This document shows positions 61,745-64,000 of a DNA stretch of 64,000 bases, one piece after another; within the stretch, counting starts at the first letter, position 1, and each line of letters starts with the position of its first letter. Source of the stretch: CBDFKB01 sp965248715. Its GTDB lineage: Bacteria > Pseudomonadota > Alphaproteobacteria > Rhizobiales > Rhizobiaceae. The position numbers and the translations under genes are program-made. The stretch is from positions 1,488,001 to 1,552,000 of the forward strand of contig CBDFKB010000008.1 in the NCBI GenBank assembly GCA_965248715.1. Reading direction: 5' to 3'. Under the pieces are notes generated by a model. The model was given only the letters and a program-made list of their open reading frames with translations. It was not told the origin of the DNA and did not search any database.

Positions 61745-64000
61745 TCAAGTTGACCCAAGTGCTGCTTCAACCGCTTTGATCGCCGCGCCGGCATTGGCGC
61801 CGTTGGGGCCACCGGCCTGTGCCATGTCCGGGCGGCCACCACCGCCCTTGCCGCCAAGGTGCCCGGAAGCGATCCGCACCAATTCGACCGCGTTGAACCG
61901 ATCGGTCAAATCGTCGGTAACCCCGACCACCACCGCCGCCTTGCCGTCTTCGCCGGCGCCAACCATCATGGCAACTCCGGAGCCGAGCCTGGCCTTGGCC
62001 TCGTCGACCATGCCTTTCAATTCACGCGCCGGAGCACCGGTTACCAATTGGGCGAGGAACGCGACCCCGTTGACGTCTTTCGAGCCGCTGCCGGCTTCCG
62101 CGCCGCCAAGGGCTGCTTGTTTGCGAGCGCCCGCAAGCTCGCGTTCAAGTTTCTTGCGTTCTTCCAACAGCGATTTCAGCCGGCCCGCCGCAGCTTGCGC
62201 CGGCACTTTGAGGAGATTGGCAATCTCGCTCAAACAGGTTTCCTGCTCAATCAAATAGTTTAGCGCTGTCTGGCCGGTCAGCGCCTCCAACCGGCGCACG
62301 CCGGACGAAACCGCACCTTCGCCGATGATCCGAATCAAACCGATCTCGCCGGTTGACGCCACATGGGTGCCGCCGCACAATTCAAGCGAATATGCTTTTC
62401 CGCTGGCCGGGTCGCCTGGATTGCAACCCATCGACACTACCCGGACCACGTCGCCATATTTTTCCCCGAACAGCGCCATTGCCCCAGCTTCGACCGCTTC
62501 GTCAACGGCCATTTGCCGGGTTGTCACCGGCGCGCTTTGCCGCACCACCTGGTTAGCAAGAGTTTCCACCCCGGCCAATTCCTGTTCGGATATGGATTTT
62601 GGATGGGAAAAGTCAAATCGAAGCCGGTCAGGCGCCACCAGCGAACCTTTTTGTGCAACATGGGTGCCCAATATTTGGCGCAGCGCCTCGTGCACCAAAT
62701 GGGTAGCCGAATGATGGGCGCGCAGGCCGGCGCGCCGGTCATGATCGATTTCCAGTTCAACCGGCAGATCGGCGCGCAATTTCCCCGCCTCAACCTCGCC
62801 GACATGGACATGCAATCCGTCGCCGGCTTTTCTTGTGTCGGTAATCGACACATGGCCACCTTCGAACCGAATGGTGCCAATGTCACCCAACTGACCACCG
62901 GACTGGGCATAGAACGGGGTCTGGTTGACGACAATTTCCACCGCGTCGCCAGCCACCGCGCAATCGGCTATCTTGCCATCAATGACCAATGCTTGAACGA
63001 TGCCTTCGGCCTTATCGCTGGCATAACCGAGAAATTCTGTAGCGCCGAAGCGCTGGCGCAGCTCAAACCAGATCGCCGCATCAGCGCTTTCGCCGGACCC
63101 GGTCCAATTGGCGCGTGCCTCTTCTTTTTGCCGCTGCATCAGTTGGTCGAATGTGTCAATATCAACCCCAATGGAGCGCGCGCGCAGCGCATCTTCCGTC
63201 AAATCAAGCGGAAAACCGTATGTATCATAAAGTTTAAACGCGGTTGCCCCATCCAGACGGTCACCGGCCTTTAGGCTCTTTGCCGCGTCGCCAAGCAGCA
63301 CCAGCCCCCGTTTCAAAGTCTTACGGAAGCGTTTTTCCTCATCAAGCAACGTGTCTTCGATCAACGGCTGGGCGTGCACCAGTTCGGGAAAAGCCGCACC
63401 CATTTCGCGCACCAAAGTTCCTACCAACCGGTGCATTAACGGCTCTTCGGCACCCAACAAATTGGCATGGCGCATGGCGCGCCGCATAATCCGGCGCAGC
63501 ACATAGCCGCGTCCCTCGTTCGACGGCAACACATTGTCAGCGATCAAAAAACTCGATGCCCGCAAATGGTCGGCGATCACCCGGTGGCTGGCCTGGTTCT
63601 TGCCGCTTGCCGCCACCCCGGTCTCTTGTTCGCCGGCGGCAATGAGTGCGGAAAAAAGATCCGTATCGTAAATGTTTTGTTTGCCCTGCAACACGGTTGC
63701 CATGCGTTCCAGGCCCATGCCGGTATCAATCGACGGCTTCGGCAGATCGACCCGGTTTTGCGGGTCGAGTTGCTCGAACTGCATGAAAACCAAGTTCCAA
63801 ATCTCGACGAACCGGTCGCCATCTTCATCTGCGCCGCCGGGCGGACCGCCAGCTACCGCCTCGCCATGATCAAAAAATATCTCCGAACACGGGCCGCACG
63901 GACCGGTATCACCCATCGACCAGAAATTGTCGTGGGTGGCGATGCGGATGATGCGATCTTCAGGCAGACCGGTGATTTTGCGCCACAAATCATAGGCCTG
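61745..64000 (-). CDS. alaS: Alanine-tRNA ligase, C-terminal part (runs off the window)
   Basis: About 750 residues of AlaRS are visible; the first 135 or so lie beyond the right edge. Present are the rest of the catalytic domain (DNFWSMGDTGPCGPCSEIFF), the tRNA-recognition region, and the editing domain with zinc ligands HHSATH and CGGTHVASTG. The C-terminal DHHA1 domain (VGAGEDGKAAVVVGVTDDL and the GGGRPDMAQAGG tail) is complete. It charges tRNA-Ala and clears mischarged Ser/Gly. The stop codon is at 61745. Confidence 0.97.
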   Translation of the reverse strand, partial: QAYDLWRKITGLPEDRIIRIATHDNFWSMGDTGPCGPCSEIFFDHGEAVAGGPPGGADEDGDRFVEIWNLVFMQFEQLDPQNRVDLPKPSIDTGMGLERMATVLQGKQNIYDTDLFSALIAAGEQETGVAASGKNQASHRVIADHLRASSFLIADNVLPSNEGRGYVLRRIMRRAMRHANLLGAEEPLMHRLVGTLVREMGAAFPELVHAQPLIEDTLLDEEKRFRKTLKRGLVLLGDAAKSLKAGDRLDGATAFKLYDTYGFPLDLTEDALRARSIGVDIDTFDQLMQRQKEEARANWTGSGESADAAIWFELRQRFGATEFLGYASDKAEGIVQALVIDGKIADCAVAGDAVEIVVNQTPFYAQSGGQLGDIGTIRFEGGHVSITDTRKAGDGLHVHVGEVEAGKLRADLPVELEIDHDRRAGLRAHHSATHLVHEALRQILGTHVAQKGSLVAPDRLRFDFSHPKSISEQELAGVETLANQVVRQSAPVTTRQMAVDEAVEAGAMALFGEKYGDVVRVVSMGCNPGDPASGKAYSLELCGGTHVASTGEIGLIRIIGEGAVSSGVRRLEALTGQTALNYLIEQETCLSEIANLLKVPAQAAAGRLKSLLEERKKLERELAGARKQAALGGAEAGSGSKDVNGVAFLAQLVTGAPARELKGMVDEAKARLGSGVAMMVGAGEDGKAAVVVGVTDDLTDRFNAVELVRIASGHLGGKGGGGRPDMAQAGGPNGANAGAAIKAVEAALGST

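Noticed and set aside
1..64000. tRNA, rRNA, prophage or defence island
   Set aside because: No tRNA-like cloverleaf, rRNA segment, phage structural gene, restriction-modification, toxin-antitoxin or other defence gene was recognised.

Overview
The window looks like a mostly core chromosomal stretch of an alphaproteobacterium of the Hyphomicrobiales (Rhizobiales) type. This rests on gene content and order: RirA beside a ferric-iron transporter with TGA-N9-TCA iron boxes; the run dprA / topA-rnr-DUF983-NUDIX-MFS-rpmG / pleD-divK / DUF3572 / dinB; MipZ, an EipB-like protein, DUF1489, DUF3126 and HdaA; and the ppx-ppk-hdaA-perM / purM-purN block. I cannot assign a genus. No tRNA, rRNA, CRISPR array or prophage was seen.

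Layout. 1-2.7 kb is a nest of insertion sequences: a complete IS5-type element, the tail of a second one, and an IS4-type element that is itself interrupted by a 407-bp MITE. 2.7-13.5 kb carries a secreted transglutaminase-like protease, a gamma-carbonic anhydrase-like protein, DUF3126, the operon rpiA-DUF2059-gor, a phosphoglycolate phosphatase, and a ferric-iron permease/binding-protein pair divergent from rirA. 13.6-17.1 kb holds an IS110-family element, dprA, and an IS5-type element that splits a 69-codon gene. 17.4-29.3 kb is the topA-to-dinB core block. 29.5-30.4 kb is a near-identical tandem triplication of a 289-bp noncoding unit. 30.5-43.4 kb has eipB, a GDPD, a FemAB-like acetyltransferase, HIT, azlCD, clpS-clpA, a SPOR-tailed DD-carboxypeptidase, a VWA/J-domain pair, mipZ and DUF1489. 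43.8-57.6 kb has an MFS transporter, rnd, ppx-ppk-hdaA, perM, purMN, pgsA, moaDE, and soxR divergent from a glyoxalase-fold gene across a textbook SoxR box. 57.9-64 kb has uvrC, an SDR, a Na+/Ca2+ exchanger, and alaS, which runs off the right edge.

What sets the window apart is its intergenic DNA. About a dozen copies of a ~100-bp two-palindrome repeat (RIME-like) occur, in three arm types whose stems covary around a conserved core. Copies are typically bounded by CTAG, several supply the stop codon of the neighbouring gene, and one is the exact insertion site of the IS110-family element. Other small elements include a paired-hairpin family, two TIR-bearing MITEs, and solo ends resembling the resident IS5-type termini. 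I found no convincing new defence or metabolic system. The most interesting candidates are the repeat family and the IS110 element, with its possible bridge-RNA region, sitting inside one copy.
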